DNA of 47,026 bases, from assembly GCA_017616475.1 (NCBI GenBank), contig JAFZYD010000090.1, positions 1 to 47,026 of the forward strand, read 5' to 3'. A program made the position numbers and the translations under genes. The stretch is from Bacteroidales bacterium (lineage in GTDB: Bacteria > Bacteroidota > Bacteroidia > Bacteroidales > UBA932). Shown piece after piece: positions 18,245 through 28,120 of this stretch; the first letter of the stretch is position 1, and each line of letters begins with the position of its first letter. The notes below the pieces were generated by a model. It was not told the DNA's origin, made no database searches, and saw only the letters and a program-made list of their open reading frames with translations.

Positions 18245-20364
18245 TACCGGATGCTATAAATAAGATATGCGTCGAGTACAACGCGGAGGACGCCGGCAAG
18301 ATTATAGAGGCCTATAAACTTGCTGCAGAGACTCTTAAGGGACGCACCCGCCACAACAACCATCCTTTCCTGGAACACGTTGTTGGGGTGGCGCGCATCG
18401 TCTCCGCAGAGATTGGCCTGGACGCGCAGAGCACCGCGGCTGTGTTCCTGCACGAAGCCAGCCGTCAAAACCCGGAGGTTCTGGAGCAGTATCACGCCAG
18501 CGACACCGCCCTGGCGCTGGCCGCCGGCCTCAACAAAATATCTCAGATAAAACCCCGCGACACAATGTTGGAGGCGGACCGCTACCGCAAACTTATAGCA
18601 TCCTATTCGTCCGACCCGCGGGTGTTCATCATAAAACTGGCGGACCGGCTGGAGGTGATGCGCTCGCTGCACATTTTCCCCAAGGCGGACCAGGCGCGCA
18701 AGAACGCCGAAACAATGTTGTTATATATCCCCCTGGCGCATCAGGCGGGCCTTTATAACATAAAAAGCGAGCTGGAAGACCTCTGGTTGCGCTATGCAAA
18801 TCCGGAGAGCTGGCGCGCCATCACCAACTATCTCAAGGCCACCGAAAACGACCGCAATGCCCTTGTGGAGAGCTTCATAAAACCGCTTGAAGCGACCATC
18901 TCCGCCAAGGGAATAAAATACCATCTGAAGGCCCGCACCAAGAGCGCATATTCCATCTGGAAAAAGATGCAGGTGCAGAACATCCCGATAAGCGAAGTGT
19001 ACGACGTGTTCGCCATCCGCTTTATTGTGGACGTGCCGCCACAGAAGGAGATAAGCACCTGCTGGGACGTCTTCGCCCTGGTGACGGAGAATTACCCTCA
19101 GGACGAACGGCGCCTGCGCCAGTGGCTGGACCGCCCCAAACCGAACGGCTACCAGTCGCTGCACTGCACTGTGAATGTGAGCGGGCAGTGGGTTGAAGTG
19201 CAGATACGCAGCGAGCGGATGGACTACGAAGCGGAGCTGGGCGGCGCGGCGCACTGGTCCTACAAAGGGGTTAAGCGCGACGTGCTTATTGGCGACTGGC
19301 TGCAGCGGGTGCGCAACCTTATGGAAACTCCGGACCATTCGGAATATCTGGACGCAGCGGAGAATCTGCTGCAGCAGGATGTGTTCGTGTTCACTCCGGA
19401 CGGCGAGCTGCGCCAGCTGAGGGCGGGCGCCACGGCGCTGGACTTTGCCTTCGATATCCACTCGAACCTTGGCCTCAAGTGCACCGGCGGCCTTGTAAAC
19501 GGCAAGATGGTCTCTATAAAGGAGCCGCTCAAGACTGGCGATTTGGTGGAGATTATCACCTCCAAAAACCAGAAACCCAACGAAGACTGGCTGGGCTTTG
19601 TGGTCACCAGCAAGGCCCGCACAAAAATCAAACAGAAGCTCAAGGAGCGGGAGAACGCTCTGGCCAAGGCGGGCAAAGACATTCTGGACCGCCGCCTAAA
19701 GAACTGGAAAATGACTATGGCGGACGACCAGCTCACCGCCCTCATCAAGAAATATAAGTTCCGCACCGCCAACGAACTGTTCGGCGCCATTGGCGAGGGA
19801 AAGATTGACGTGGCGGAGATAAAGTCGGAGCTGCAGCGCGAAGCGCCGGCCGCGGTGGCGGTGGACGACCGCCCCATCACCATAACCCGCAAGGACAACA
19901 GCGGCGATTATTTGGAGATTGGCGGCAGCGGCAGCCGGTCGCTGAGCGGCGTGGAATATAAGCTCGCAAAATGCTGCAACCCGGTGTACGGCGACGACGT
20001 GTTCGGGTTTGTCACCATAAACGAAGGCATAAAAATTCACCGTCTGGCGTGCCCCAACGCGGCCCGTCTTATAGAGAATTACCCGCACCGGGTGCAGAAG
20101 GTGCGCTGGAAGAAGGATGCCGCAACCAGCAGCAGCCAGGTCGCCCTCAAGGTGATTGTAGACGAAGAGAGCGCCGTGAACGACGTGCTTGGGGTGGTGA
20201 GCACCTACCACGCGCTGGTGCGCAAGCTGCTCACCGGCAGCCGCAACAAGCGGGGCGAAATAGAAATTGACGCCACCATATTCGTGAGCAGCAACCTTAT
20301 GCTGGACAAGATTCTGGCAGGGCTGCGCAAACTGAAAAACGTGAGACAGGTCGCAAGGCAATAA
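18241..20364 (+). CDS. Long RelA/SpoT homologue, synthetase intact, hydrolase motif degenerate
   Basis: 707 residues with the full RSH layout: HD region (about 30-190), synthetase (about 220-345), TGS (about 380-445) and C-terminal regions including an ACT-like domain. The synthetase keeps ARTKSAYSIWKKM, YDVFAIRFIVD, PKPNGYQSLH and VEVQIRS. The hydrolase motif HDxxED reads H71-E72-A-S-R75-Q76, so all three catalytic acids are altered, and KLADRLHNM reads KLADRLEVM. It is therefore probably a (p)ppGpp synthetase without hydrolase activity (RelA-like), implying another RSH or hydrolase elsewhere. It overlaps uvrB by 4 bases and uvrA by 1. Confidence 0.92.
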   Translation: MIPDAINKICVEYNAEDAGKIIEAYKLAAETLKGRTRHNNHPFLEHVVGVARIVSAEIGLDAQSTAAVFLHEASRQNPEVLEQYHASDTALALAAGLNKISQIKPRDTMLEADRYRKLIASYSSDPRVFIIKLADRLEVMRSLHIFPKADQARKNAETMLLYIPLAHQAGLYNIKSELEDLWLRYANPESWRAITNYLKATENDRNALVESFIKPLEATISAKGIKYHLKARTKSAYSIWKKMQVQNIPISEVYDVFAIRFIVDVPPQKEISTCWDVFALVTENYPQDERRLRQWLDRPKPNGYQSLHCTVNVSGQWVEVQIRSERMDYEAELGGAAHWSYKGVKRDVLIGDWLQRVRNLMETPDHSEYLDAAENLLQQDVFVFTPDGELRQLRAGATALDFAFDIHSNLGLKCTGGLVNGKMVSIKEPLKTGDLVEIITSKNQKPNEDWLGFVVTSKARTKIKQKLKERENALAKAGKDILDRRLKNWKMTMADDQLTALIKKYKFRTANELFGAIGEGKIDVAEIKSELQREAPAAVAVDDRPITITRKDNSGDYLEIGGSGSRSLSGVEYKLAKCCNPVYGDDVFGFVTINEGIKIHRLACPNAARLIENYPHRVQKVRWKKDAATSSSQVALKVIVDEESAVNDVLGVVSTYHALVRKLLTGSRNKRGEIEIDATIFVSSNLMLDKILAGLRKLKNVRQVARQ

Positions 20365-23153
20365 TGGAGCATAACGAGAGCATATACATAAAAGGGGCGA
20401 GGGCCAACAACCTCAAGAACATAGATGTTTCCATCCCGAGGGGGCAGTTCGTGGTTATTACAGGCATCTCCGGCAGCGGCAAAAGTTCGCTGGCGTTCGA
20501 CACTCTGTACGCGGAGGGGCATCGCCGTTTCGCGGAGAGTCTGTCGTCTTTCGCCCGGCAGTTCCTGGGGCGCGTGCCCAAGCCGGCTGTGGACTATATA
20601 ATAGGCATTCCCCCGGCAATCGCCGTGGAACAGAAGGTGAACACGGTTAATTCCCGCTCCACAATTGCCACTACCACAGAGATTTACAATTATCTCAAAC
20701 TCCTTTATGCCAAGATAGGGCGCACCTATTCGCCCGTGACCGGGCTGGAGGTGACATGCGACACAGAAAAGAGCGTGCTGGAGTTTATGACGGGCCTTCC
20801 CGCCGGTGAATATTGCCTCATTGCGGCCCAGCAGGCTCTCACCGCCGACAACGCCACGGAGCAGTTTCTGGCCCTGAAGGAGGACGGCTTCACCCGTATG
20901 GTGGACGTCACCACCGGCGCGGTGCTGCGCATAGACGACCTCCTTTCGCAAAAGGCCGCCGCGCCACAGTATGAGTCGCTGGCTGTTCTGGTGGACCGCG
21001 TTGCAGTGTCCGCTGCGGACGACGACGAGTTCACTTCGCGCGCGCTCGACTCCCTCAAACAGGCCTTCGAGAAAGGGGACGGGCGCATTTGGTGCGGGCC
21101 GTCGGGCGCCCTTCGGCCTTTCTCCAACCTGTTCGAGGCGGACGGCATCACTTTCGAACGCCCCAGCGAAAACCTTTTCAGCTACAACAGCCCGTTGGGC
21201 GCCTGCCCTGAGTGCGGCGGCTTCGGCAGCTTGATTGGCATCGACGAGAAGCTTGTGATTCCCAACCCAACGCTCAGCGTTTATGACGGCGCGGTGGCGT
21301 GCTGGCGCGGGGAGATGATGAAATATTACAAGGACGAGTTGGTGAACAACGCTTACAAGTTCGATTTCCCCATCTTCAAGCCCTACAACGAGCTTTCCGA
21401 GGCACAGAAGGATGTGCTTTGGAAGGGCAATGAATATTTCACCGGCATCGACGGCTTCTTTGACTGGGTACGCAAGAACCGCTACAAGATACAGTTCAAT
21501 TATATGCTGAGCCGCTATTCTGGCCGCACCACCTGCCGCACCTGCCACGGCACCCGGTTGCGCAAGGAGGCGCTGTATGTGAAGATTGGCGGCAAGACCA
21601 TAGCGGAGCTTATGGCGATGCAGATAGGCGACCTGGCCGGTTTCTTTGACCGTTTGGAACTGGAGCCCTACGAGGCGCAGCTTGCGGACCTGGCACTCAG
21701 GGAGATAAAGCAGCGGCTGGGCTATATAGTGGATGTCGGGCTGGGCTATCTCACCTTGGACCGCGCCTCCAGCACCCTCTCAGGCGGCGAGAGCCAGCGC
21801 ATCAATCTGGTGAAGGTGATAGGTAATAACCTCGTGGGATCCATGTATGTGCTGGACGAGCCCTCCGTCGGCCTGCACAGCCGTGACACACAGCGTCTTA
21901 TAGCGGTGCTCAAGCGGCTGCGCGACCTTGGCAACACGGTTATTGTGGTGGAGCACGACAAGGAGATTATCTCCGCTGCAGATTATATAATAGACATAGG
22001 GCCGCGCGCCGGCATCTTCGGAGGCGAGGTGGTGTTCGAAGGGCCGCTGAGGCTGGATGTGGACTGGGAGCAGAACAAGTCGCTCACGCTGGAATATCTC
22101 TCCGGCCGCCGCATGGGCTATCTGCCGGAGGAAAAACACACTCCAAAATATCAGATAACTGTAGAGGATGCCTGCGAAAACAACCTCAAAAACTTGACTG
22201 TCAGTTTCCCGCTGCGCTGCCTTGTGGCCGTGACGGGCGTCTCCGGCAGCGGCAAGAGCTCGCTGGTGGGGGATATCCTGTATCCCGCTTTATATCGTCA
22301 TATAAACCAACTGGGGGATGCCCCGGGCGCGTTCAAGGCCCTCAGCGGCGATTTGAACCGCATCAAGGCGGTGGAATACGTAGACCAGAACCCCATCGGC
22401 AAGAGCAGCCGCTCCAACCCCGTGACCTACACCAAGGTTTACGACGATATCCGGCGGCTTTTCTCCGAGCAGCCATACGCCAAAATGAACGGCTACGGCC
22501 ATTCCCATTTCTCGTTCAACATAGACGGCGGTCGGTGCCCCGAATGCCAGGGCGAAGGGGTTATTAAGGTCGAGATGCAGTTTATGGCCGATGTCACTAT
22601 GAAATGCCCATCCTGCGGCGGCAAGCGCTTTTTGCCCGACATTCTGGAGGTGCGCTATCACGACAAAAACATAAGCGACGTGCTGGATATGAGCGTGGAG
22701 GAGGCGGTGGAATTCTTTGGCGGCCAGGGCGATGCAGCGGCGGTGAAGATTGCGGAAAAACTGCAGCCGCTGCTGGACGTGGGCCTGGGCTACCTCAAAC
22801 TGGGGCAGAGCAGCATAACCCTTTCCGGCGGCGAGAGCCAGCGCATTAAACTGGCGTCGTTCCTTGGCAAGGACTCAACCACCGGCCCGATTCTGTTCAT
22901 ATTCGACGAACCCACCACAGGCCTTCATTTCTACGATATTGAGAAATTGCTCCGCTCCTTTGACGCCTTGATAGCCAAGGGGCATTCGATTATTGTAGTG
23001 GAGCACAACCTGGATGTAATCCGCGCCGCCGACCACATAATCGAGCTCGGCCCCGACGCCGGCGACAAGGGCGGCCAGCTCATCTTCCAGGGCACCCCGG
23101 AGGAACTCCTCAAACGGGACACCCCTACGGCAGATGCTTTGCGTGGCACCTAA
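20364..23153 (+). CDS. uvrA: Excinuclease ABC subunit UvrA
   Basis: 929 residues, normal length. Two ABC modules with Walker A motifs GISGSGKSS (about 34-42) and GVSGSGKSS (about 625). Zinc-finger cysteines are present in CPECGG, CRTCHG, and the CPECQG/CPSCGG pair. Signatures LSGGESQRI occur twice, and DEPSVGLH and DEPTTGLH mark the Walker B regions. It detects DNA lesions as a dimer and loads UvrB. The ATG shares its A with the stop codon of the RSH gene (TAATG). The last two codons and the stop come from an R2 repeat. Bacteroidetes often have more than one UvrA; I cannot tell whether this is the only one. Confidence 0.95.
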   Translation: MEHNESIYIKGARANNLKNIDVSIPRGQFVVITGISGSGKSSLAFDTLYAEGHRRFAESLSSFARQFLGRVPKPAVDYIIGIPPAIAVEQKVNTVNSRSTIATTTEIYNYLKLLYAKIGRTYSPVTGLEVTCDTEKSVLEFMTGLPAGEYCLIAAQQALTADNATEQFLALKEDGFTRMVDVTTGAVLRIDDLLSQKAAAPQYESLAVLVDRVAVSAADDDEFTSRALDSLKQAFEKGDGRIWCGPSGALRPFSNLFEADGITFERPSENLFSYNSPLGACPECGGFGSLIGIDEKLVIPNPTLSVYDGAVACWRGEMMKYYKDELVNNAYKFDFPIFKPYNELSEAQKDVLWKGNEYFTGIDGFFDWVRKNRYKIQFNYMLSRYSGRTTCRTCHGTRLRKEALYVKIGGKTIAELMAMQIGDLAGFFDRLELEPYEAQLADLALREIKQRLGYIVDVGLGYLTLDRASSTLSGGESQRINLVKVIGNNLVGSMYVLDEPSVGLHSRDTQRLIAVLKRLRDLGNTVIVVEHDKEIISAADYIIDIGPRAGIFGGEVVFEGPLRLDVDWEQNKSLTLEYLSGRRMGYLPEEKHTPKYQITVEDACENNLKNLTVSFPLRCLVAVTGVSGSGKSSLVGDILYPALYRHINQLGDAPGAFKALSGDLNRIKAVEYVDQNPIGKSSRSNPVTYTKVYDDIRRLFSEQPYAKMNGYGHSHFSFNIDGGRCPECQGEGVIKVEMQFMADVTMKCPSCGGKRFLPDILEVRYHDKNISDVLDMSVEEAVEFFGGQGDAAAVKIAEKLQPLLDVGLGYLKLGQSSITLSGGESQRIKLASFLGKDSTTGPILFIFDEPTTGLHFYDIEKLLRSFDALIAKGHSIIVVEHNLDVIRAADHIIELGPDAGDKGGQLIFQGTPEELLKRDTPTADALRGT

Positions 23154-23248
23154 CGCTCTGATAACTAGTAAAATATACAATGTCCCTTGCGTATTTTTAC
23201 ACAAGGGACATTGCATAAAGTGTTGGTAATCAGGGAGGAACCTGCCAC
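23143..23248. repeat. R2 palindromic element, copy B (106 bp)
   Basis: Begins GTGGCA inside the last codons of uvrA and ends TGCCAC 2 bp before the ilvC stop. The inner stem is a perfect 12 bp (CAATGTCCCTTG at 23178-23189 with CAAGGGACATTG at 23202-23213) around a 12-nt loop. All four 47-nt arms from copies A and B align without gaps. It lies between convergent uvrA and ilvC, so a hairpin end for both mRNAs is plausible, although there is no T tract. Confidence 0.88.
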
Positions 23249-23250
23249 GA

Positions 23251-24300
23251 CTACTTATCATTCTCCGGGCGCAGGGCGCGGACGGCCTTGCCGGCCTGCC
23301 ACATCTCGCTATCGCGCATCTCCTTGAGTTCTGCCTCAAGCCCGGCGCGGTAGCCTTCCTTACCGTTGGAGTCGATGGAAATCTGGGCCTCGTTGCCGCT
23401 GGCTACGCTCTTGTAGAGGTCCTCGAACACCGGCTTGGTGGCGTCGCGGAACTTCTTCCACCAATCCAGCGCGCCTCGCTGTGCGGTTGTGGAGCAGTTG
23501 GCGTACATCCAGTCCATACCGTTTTCGCCCACGAGCGGCAGAAGGCTCTGGGAAAGTTCCTCCACGGTCTCGTTGAAGGCCTCGCTGGGGGTGTGGCCGT
23601 TGGCGCGCAGCACGTCGTATTGCGCTGCAAAGATACCCTGGATGGCACCCATAAGGGTACCGCGCTCACCGGTCAGGTCGCTGTAGGTCTCGCGCTTGAA
23701 GGTGGTCTCGAACAGGTAGCCGCTGCCGATACCCACGCCGAGGGCGATGGTGCGGTCGTATGCTTTGCCGGTAGCGTCCTGCCATATGGCGTAGGAAGAG
23801 TTGATTCCGCGGCCCTGCAGGAACAGGCGGCGCAGCGATGTGCCGCTTCCCTTGGGGGCGCACATAATCACGTCTACATCTGCCGGCGGCACGATGCCGG
23901 TGCGTTCGTTATAGGTGATGGCGAAGCCGTGTGAGAAATAGAGCGCCTTGCCGGAGGTAAGGTGCTTCTTGACCACGGGCCAGGCCTGAATCTGGCCGGC
24001 GTCACTCAGCAGGAATTCTATTATGGTAGCCTTCTGGCAAGCCTCTTCAATCTCAAAGAGGGTCTCGCCGGGTACCCAACCGTCGCTGATGGCCTTGTCC
24101 CAGCTCTTGGAGCCCTTGCGCTGGCCCACAATCACCTTGAAGCCATTGTCGCGCAGGTTCAGCGACTGGCCGGGGCCCTGTACGCCATAGCCCAGCACTG
24201 CTATTGTTTCGTTTGCCAGAACGGCTTTCGCTTTTTCGAGAGGGAATTCGGCGCGGGTCACAACCTGTTCCTCGACACCGCCAAAATTGATCTTTGCCAT
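23251..24300 (-). CDS. ilvC: Ketol-acid reductoisomerase
   Basis: 349 residues, cytosolic. The N-terminal NADP(H) Rossmann domain carries GYGVQGPGQSLNLRDNG and GQRKGSKSWDKA; metal and substrate residues lie in the C-terminal helical domain (EETYSDLTGERGTLMG-like region and WMYANCSTTAQRGALDWW). It converts acetolactate or acetohydroxybutyrate to the dihydroxy acid by alkyl migration and reduction, the second common step of valine and isoleucine synthesis. Last gene of the ilvD-ilvB-ilvN-ilvC unit, 5 bp after ilvN. Regulation is expected to come from the attenuator before ilvD. Confidence 0.97.
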   Translation of the reverse strand: MAKINFGGVEEQVVTRAEFPLEKAKAVLANETIAVLGYGVQGPGQSLNLRDNGFKVIVGQRKGSKSWDKAISDGWVPGETLFEIEEACQKATIIEFLLSDAGQIQAWPVVKKHLTSGKALYFSHGFAITYNERTGIVPPADVDVIMCAPKGSGTSLRRLFLQGRGINSSYAIWQDATGKAYDRTIALGVGIGSGYLFETTFKRETYSDLTGERGTLMGAIQGIFAAQYDVLRANGHTPSEAFNETVEELSQSLLPLVGENGMDWMYANCSTTAQRGALDWWKKFRDATKPVFEDLYKSVASGNEAQISIDSNGKEGYRAGLEAELKEMRDSEMWQAGKAVRALRPENDK

Positions 24301-24305
24301 TGTTC

Positions 24306-24560
24306 TTATTTTTTAGGATTAAATGCTTTGGTATAATAGATTTCAGAAATATCCACAAAATTGTTCGCCTGGTTCATTATGCGCTTCATAATGTCCTCTT
24401 CGGGGCAAAGGCATATAAGGTTTATAACCGCCATATTGTTTTCCGTGGCGGTGAAGGTCACGGTGAGCACCGGCAGGTTCTTCACTATGAACAGCGAAGT
24501 TATGCGGTTGAGAATGTCCAGACGGTTGCGCACCAGCGCGTCCACTACATATTTATCCAT
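24306..24560 (-). CDS. ilvN: Acetolactate synthase small (regulatory) subunit, short form
   Basis: 84 residues forming one ACT-like domain (NRLDILNRITSLFIVKNLPVL...). The regulatory subunit binds end-product amino acids and raises activity of the large subunit. Many bacterial small subunits run to 160-190 residues with a second C-terminal domain; this one stops after the first domain, like the enterobacterial IlvN/IlvM type. It starts 1 bp after the ilvB stop, so translation is probably coupled. The small size is not a frameshift product as far as I can see. Confidence 0.85.
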   Translation of the reverse strand: MDKYVVDALVRNRLDILNRITSLFIVKNLPVLTVTFTATENNMAVINLICLCPEEDIMKRIMNQANNFVDISEIYYTKAFNPKK

Positions 24561-24561
24561 A

Positions 24562-26304
24562 TTACTTAATTCTTATGTCGTCCAGGCTCTTGCCGCCGGG
24601 AATCATAGGGAATACGTTGCTTTCGGCATCTACATAGGCGTCCAGCATAAACGGACCCTTGGAAGCCGCCATCTCCTCCACGGCGTTCTCTATGTCGGCG
24701 GGGGAGCTGCAGCAGCGGTATTTTATTTTGTATGCCTTGCAAATAAGTTCAAAATCGGGGTTTACCAGGCGCGTCTGGGAGAAGCGTTTGTCGTAGAAGA
24801 GATCCTGCCACTGGCGCACCATCCCCAAAAAGGCGTTGTTGAGCAGCACAATCTTTATGTCGATGCCGGCCTGCAGAATTGTGCCGAGCTCCTCCATAGT
24901 CATCTGGAAGCCGCCGTCGCCGCAAATAAGCACCACCTGGGCGTCCGGTTTGCCGCATTTGGCACCGATGGCCGCAGGCAGGCCAAAGCCCATAGTGCCC
25001 AGGCCGCCGGAGGTGATCCATCCCGATTTGCGGGTCAGCTTGAGGTAGCGGGCGGCGAACATCTGGTTCTGGCCGACGTCGGTCACCAGCACCACATTTT
25101 CGCCGAATTCGGTGTTCTTGCGCTCCGAAACGCGCTCTATGTAATGGTCGTTTATGGCATTGACCACTTGCGCCATATTAAGCGAAATGCTGTTCAGCTT
25201 GGGGATTATTACCTTTTCGCGCTCGAAGTCATATTGGTCGTAGCCCCACTTGCGCCAGGCCTCACGGTCCTTGAAAACCAACTCCTTGTAGATGCGCTCC
25301 AGCACAGTCTTGGCATCGCCGTGAATCTTTATATCTACCGTGACGTTCTTGTTGAACTCGGTCTTGTCTATGTCTATGTGAATTATCTTGGCTTTGGGGG
25401 CATATTTGGACACGCGGCCAGTGACGCGGTCGGAGAAGCGCATACCCACTGCCAGAATAACGTCGGCCTCCTGCGTCATTTTGTTGGCCGGGATGTTGCC
25501 GTGCATACCCACCATACCGATGTAGTAGTGGTCGTGGAAGTTCATACAACTGCGGCCCAGAAGGGTGCAGGCAACAGGTATGCAGGCTTTGTTGGCGCAT
25601 TTGGCAAGAATGTTTTCCGCACCGGAAATAACTACTCCCTGGCCCGCTATTATGAGCGGCCGCTCCGCTTCGTTTAGCAGTTTTATGGCCTCTTCTATGC
25701 GGCGGGATATCTTTTCGCTTTCGTCCGGGCGCACTACCTGGACCATCTGGGAGAGGGCGTATTCCTTGTCGTAGAAATAGTCGCACATTTCTTCCTGCGC
25801 ATTCTTGGTGAGGCTTATCAGCACCGGACCCGGACGGTCGCTGCGGGCAATGTGGAACGCCTGCGGCACCACTATAGCTATTTCGGAAGCCTTGGTAATC
25901 TGGTAGTTCCACTTGGTGATGGGGGTGGTGATGCCCAGCATGTCGGCCTCCTGGAAAAAGTTGGTGCCCAGTTTGTCCGCCTGGACCTGCGCTGTGATGC
26001 AGACAATGGGGGTGGAGTCCATCATAGCGTCCGCGATGCCGGTCACAAAGTTGGTGGCGCCGGGGCCGCTGGTGGCCAGGCAAACGCCCACTTTGCCAGA
26101 GGCGCGGGCATAACCCTCTGCGGCGTGCACCGCCCCCTGCTCGTGGCGCACCAGAATGTGGCGCAGCCGGTCGGTATAGTCGTAAAGGCGGTTGTAGATG
26201 GGAATTATGGAGCCGCCGGGGTAGCCGAACACGGTCTCTATCCCTTCTGCAAGTATCGATTCAATGAGCGCATCCGCGCCCGATATGTGTTTCGTTTTCT
26301 GCAT
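24562..26304 (-). CDS. ilvB: Acetolactate synthase large (catalytic) subunit
   Basis: 580 residues, normal length. ThDP enzyme with the PYR domain (GYPGGSIIPIYNRLYD, HEQGAVHAAEGYARASGK), a central FAD-type domain, and the PP domain with the GDGGFQM...LNN cofactor motif. It joins pyruvate with pyruvate or 2-oxobutyrate, the first common step of valine, leucine and isoleucine synthesis. It lies 3 bp after ilvD and 1 bp before ilvN. Confidence 0.96.
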   Translation of the reverse strand: MQKTKHISGADALIESILAEGIETVFGYPGGSIIPIYNRLYDYTDRLRHILVRHEQGAVHAAEGYARASGKVGVCLATSGPGATNFVTGIADAMMDSTPIVCITAQVQADKLGTNFFQEADMLGITTPITKWNYQITKASEIAIVVPQAFHIARSDRPGPVLISLTKNAQEEMCDYFYDKEYALSQMVQVVRPDESEKISRRIEEAIKLLNEAERPLIIAGQGVVISGAENILAKCANKACIPVACTLLGRSCMNFHDHYYIGMVGMHGNIPANKMTQEADVILAVGMRFSDRVTGRVSKYAPKAKIIHIDIDKTEFNKNVTVDIKIHGDAKTVLERIYKELVFKDREAWRKWGYDQYDFEREKVIIPKLNSISLNMAQVVNAINDHYIERVSERKNTEFGENVVLVTDVGQNQMFAARYLKLTRKSGWITSGGLGTMGFGLPAAIGAKCGKPDAQVVLICGDGGFQMTMEELGTILQAGIDIKIVLLNNAFLGMVRQWQDLFYDKRFSQTRLVNPDFELICKAYKIKYRCCSSPADIENAVEEMAASKGPFMLDAYVDAESNVFPMIPGGKSLDDIRIK

Positions 26305-26307
26305 AGC

Positions 26308-28107
26308 TTACTTGATGATTCTTACACCGCCCTTGTCGGCGCTGTCTGCCAGCGCTGCGTAGGCTTGCAGGGCTTTACTTACCTCACGGTTGCGGTTGGC
26401 CGGCTTGTATTCTGTAATGGCCTCGCGGCGCGCTGCCAGCTCCTCTTCGCTTATGTCCAGGTTGAGGGTGCGGCCCGGCACGTCTATGCGGATAATATCT
26501 CCGTCCTTGATTAAGGCTATGGGACCTTTATTTGCGGCCTCGGGCGAAATGTGTCCAATCGAAAGGCCGCTGGTGCCGCCCGAGAAGCGGCCGTCTGTAA
26601 TAAGTGCACACTTCTGGCCCAGATGTTTGCTCTTAAGGAACGAAGTGGGGTAGAGCATCTCCTGCATACCCGGTCCGCCTTTGGGCCCTTCGTATCGGAT
26701 AACCACCACGTCGCCCTCCTTCACTTTGTCGCCCAGAATGCCGTCCACGGCATCTTCCTGGCTCTCGAACACCACCGCTTTGCCGGTGAATTTGAGTATC
26801 TCCTCCGGCACGCCGGCGGTCTTCACAATGCAGCCGTCCGGGGCTATGTTGCCGTAGAGCACGGCAATTCCTCCGTCCTTCATATAGGCGTGCTCGATGT
26901 CGCGGATGCAGCCCCCTTCGCGGTCGGTGTCAAAATCCTTGTACATCTTTTTGCAGCGGCCCATCTCGGTGGTGCGTTTGCCGCCCGGGGCGGAGAGATA
27001 TATAGAATCTTTGCCTGCGTTGAACACGGTGTTGCCGTACATCGCCTCGCGCAGGGTAGGGTAATCTACCCGGAGGGTGCCGGAATCCAGCAATCCCTTC
27101 TTTTCCAGCTCCATAAGTATGCCCATCACGCCGCCGGCGCGGTTCACGTCCTGCACGTGGTCGTGGCCGTTTGGCGCCACCTTGCATATTACGGGAATCT
27201 CGCGGGAGAGGCGGTCTACATCGGCCATAGTGAAATCGACTCCCGCTTCATGGGCTATGGCCAGCAGGTGCAGCACGGTGTTGGTGCTGCCGCCCATAGC
27301 TATGTCCAGCTTCATTGCGTTCTCGAACGCCGCCTTGGTGGCGATGGAGCGGGGGAGTACGTCGGTGTTGTCTTTCTTATAATATTCGTTGGCCAGCTTC
27401 ACTATAAGTTGGGCGCCTTTTATAAAGAGTTTTTTGCGGTTGGCGTGGGTGGCGAGTATTGTGCCGTTGCCTACGGGGGCCATACCCAGCGCCTCGGAGA
27501 GGCAGTTCATACTGTTTGCGGTGAACATACCGGAGCAGCAGCCGCAGGTGGGACACCCTTTCTCTTCGTACTTATTGAGCGTCCAGCGGCTCACGCTTTT
27601 GTCGCCGCCTGCCACCATAACGTCTACCAGGTCGCAGTCCTGTCCCTTTACGTTGCCCGCCTCCATTGGGCCGCCCGACACAAAAACCGCCGGGATGTTG
27701 AGCCTCATTGCGGCCATCAGCATACCGGGGGTTATTTTGTCGCAGTTGGATATGCAAATCATTGCATCGGCGCAGTGAGCGTTGCACATATATTCCACGC
27801 TGTCGGCAATAATTTCGCGGGAGGGGAGGCTGTAGAGCATACCGCCGTGCCCCATTGCTATGCCGTCGTCTATGGCTATTGTGTTGAACTCGGCAGCGAA
27901 GCAACCCTGCCTTTCGATCTCCTTTTTGATGAGTTGGCCAACTTCGTGCAGATGGACGTGGCCCGGCACGAACTGGGTGAAGGAGTTCACTATAGCGATG
28001 ATGGGTTTGCCTGTCTGGCGGCTTTTCATACCGTTCGCCTTCCAAAGGGCGCGGGCACCGGCCATTTCACGGCCTTCAAAAGTTTTGCTGCTGCGCAGTT
28101 TTGCCAT
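26308..28107 (-). CDS. ilvD: Dihydroxy-acid dehydratase
   Basis: 599 residues. Iron-sulfur cysteines are visible in [12 protein letters not shown] and [32 protein letters not shown] and GRFSGGTSG are further family hallmarks. It dehydrates dihydroxy acids to 2-oxoisovalerate and 2-oxo-3-methylvalerate. First structural gene of the ilv operon: its ATG follows the leader terminator by 13 nt, so read-through of that terminator decides expression of all four genes. Confidence 0.97.
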   Translation of the reverse strand: MAKLRSSKTFEGREMAGARALWKANGMKSRQTGKPIIAIVNSFTQFVPGHVHLHEVGQLIKKEIERQGCFAAEFNTIAIDDGIAMGHGGMLYSLPSREIIADSVEYMCNAHCADAMICISNCDKITPGMLMAAMRLNIPAVFVSGGPMEAGNVKGQDCDLVDVMVAGGDKSVSRWTLNKYEEKGCPTCGCCSGMFTANSMNCLSEALGMAPVGNGTILATHANRKKLFIKGAQLIVKLANEYYKKDNTDVLPRSIATKAAFENAMKLDIAMGGSTNTVLHLLAIAHEAGVDFTMADVDRLSREIPVICKVAPNGHDHVQDVNRAGGVMGILMELEKKGLLDSGTLRVDYPTLREAMYGNTVFNAGKDSIYLSAPGGKRTTEMGRCKKMYKDFDTDREGGCIRDIEHAYMKDGGIAVLYGNIAPDGCIVKTAGVPEEILKFTGKAVVFESQEDAVDGILGDKVKEGDVVVIRYEGPKGGPGMQEMLYPTSFLKSKHLGQKCALITDGRFSGGTSGLSIGHISPEAANKGPIALIKDGDIIRIDVPGRTLNLDISEEELAARREAITEYKPANRNREVSKALQAYAALADSADKGGVRIIK

Positions 28108-28120
28108 AATTAAAGCTCTT

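Noticed and set aside
26551-28113. A 520-codon plus-strand frame opposite ilvD, and similar long frames opposite cstA (5582-7117) and GH78 copy 2 (11079-12122)
   Set aside because: All are shadows of conserved genes in a GC-rich genome; compositions are unlike the real proteins and no domains are visible.
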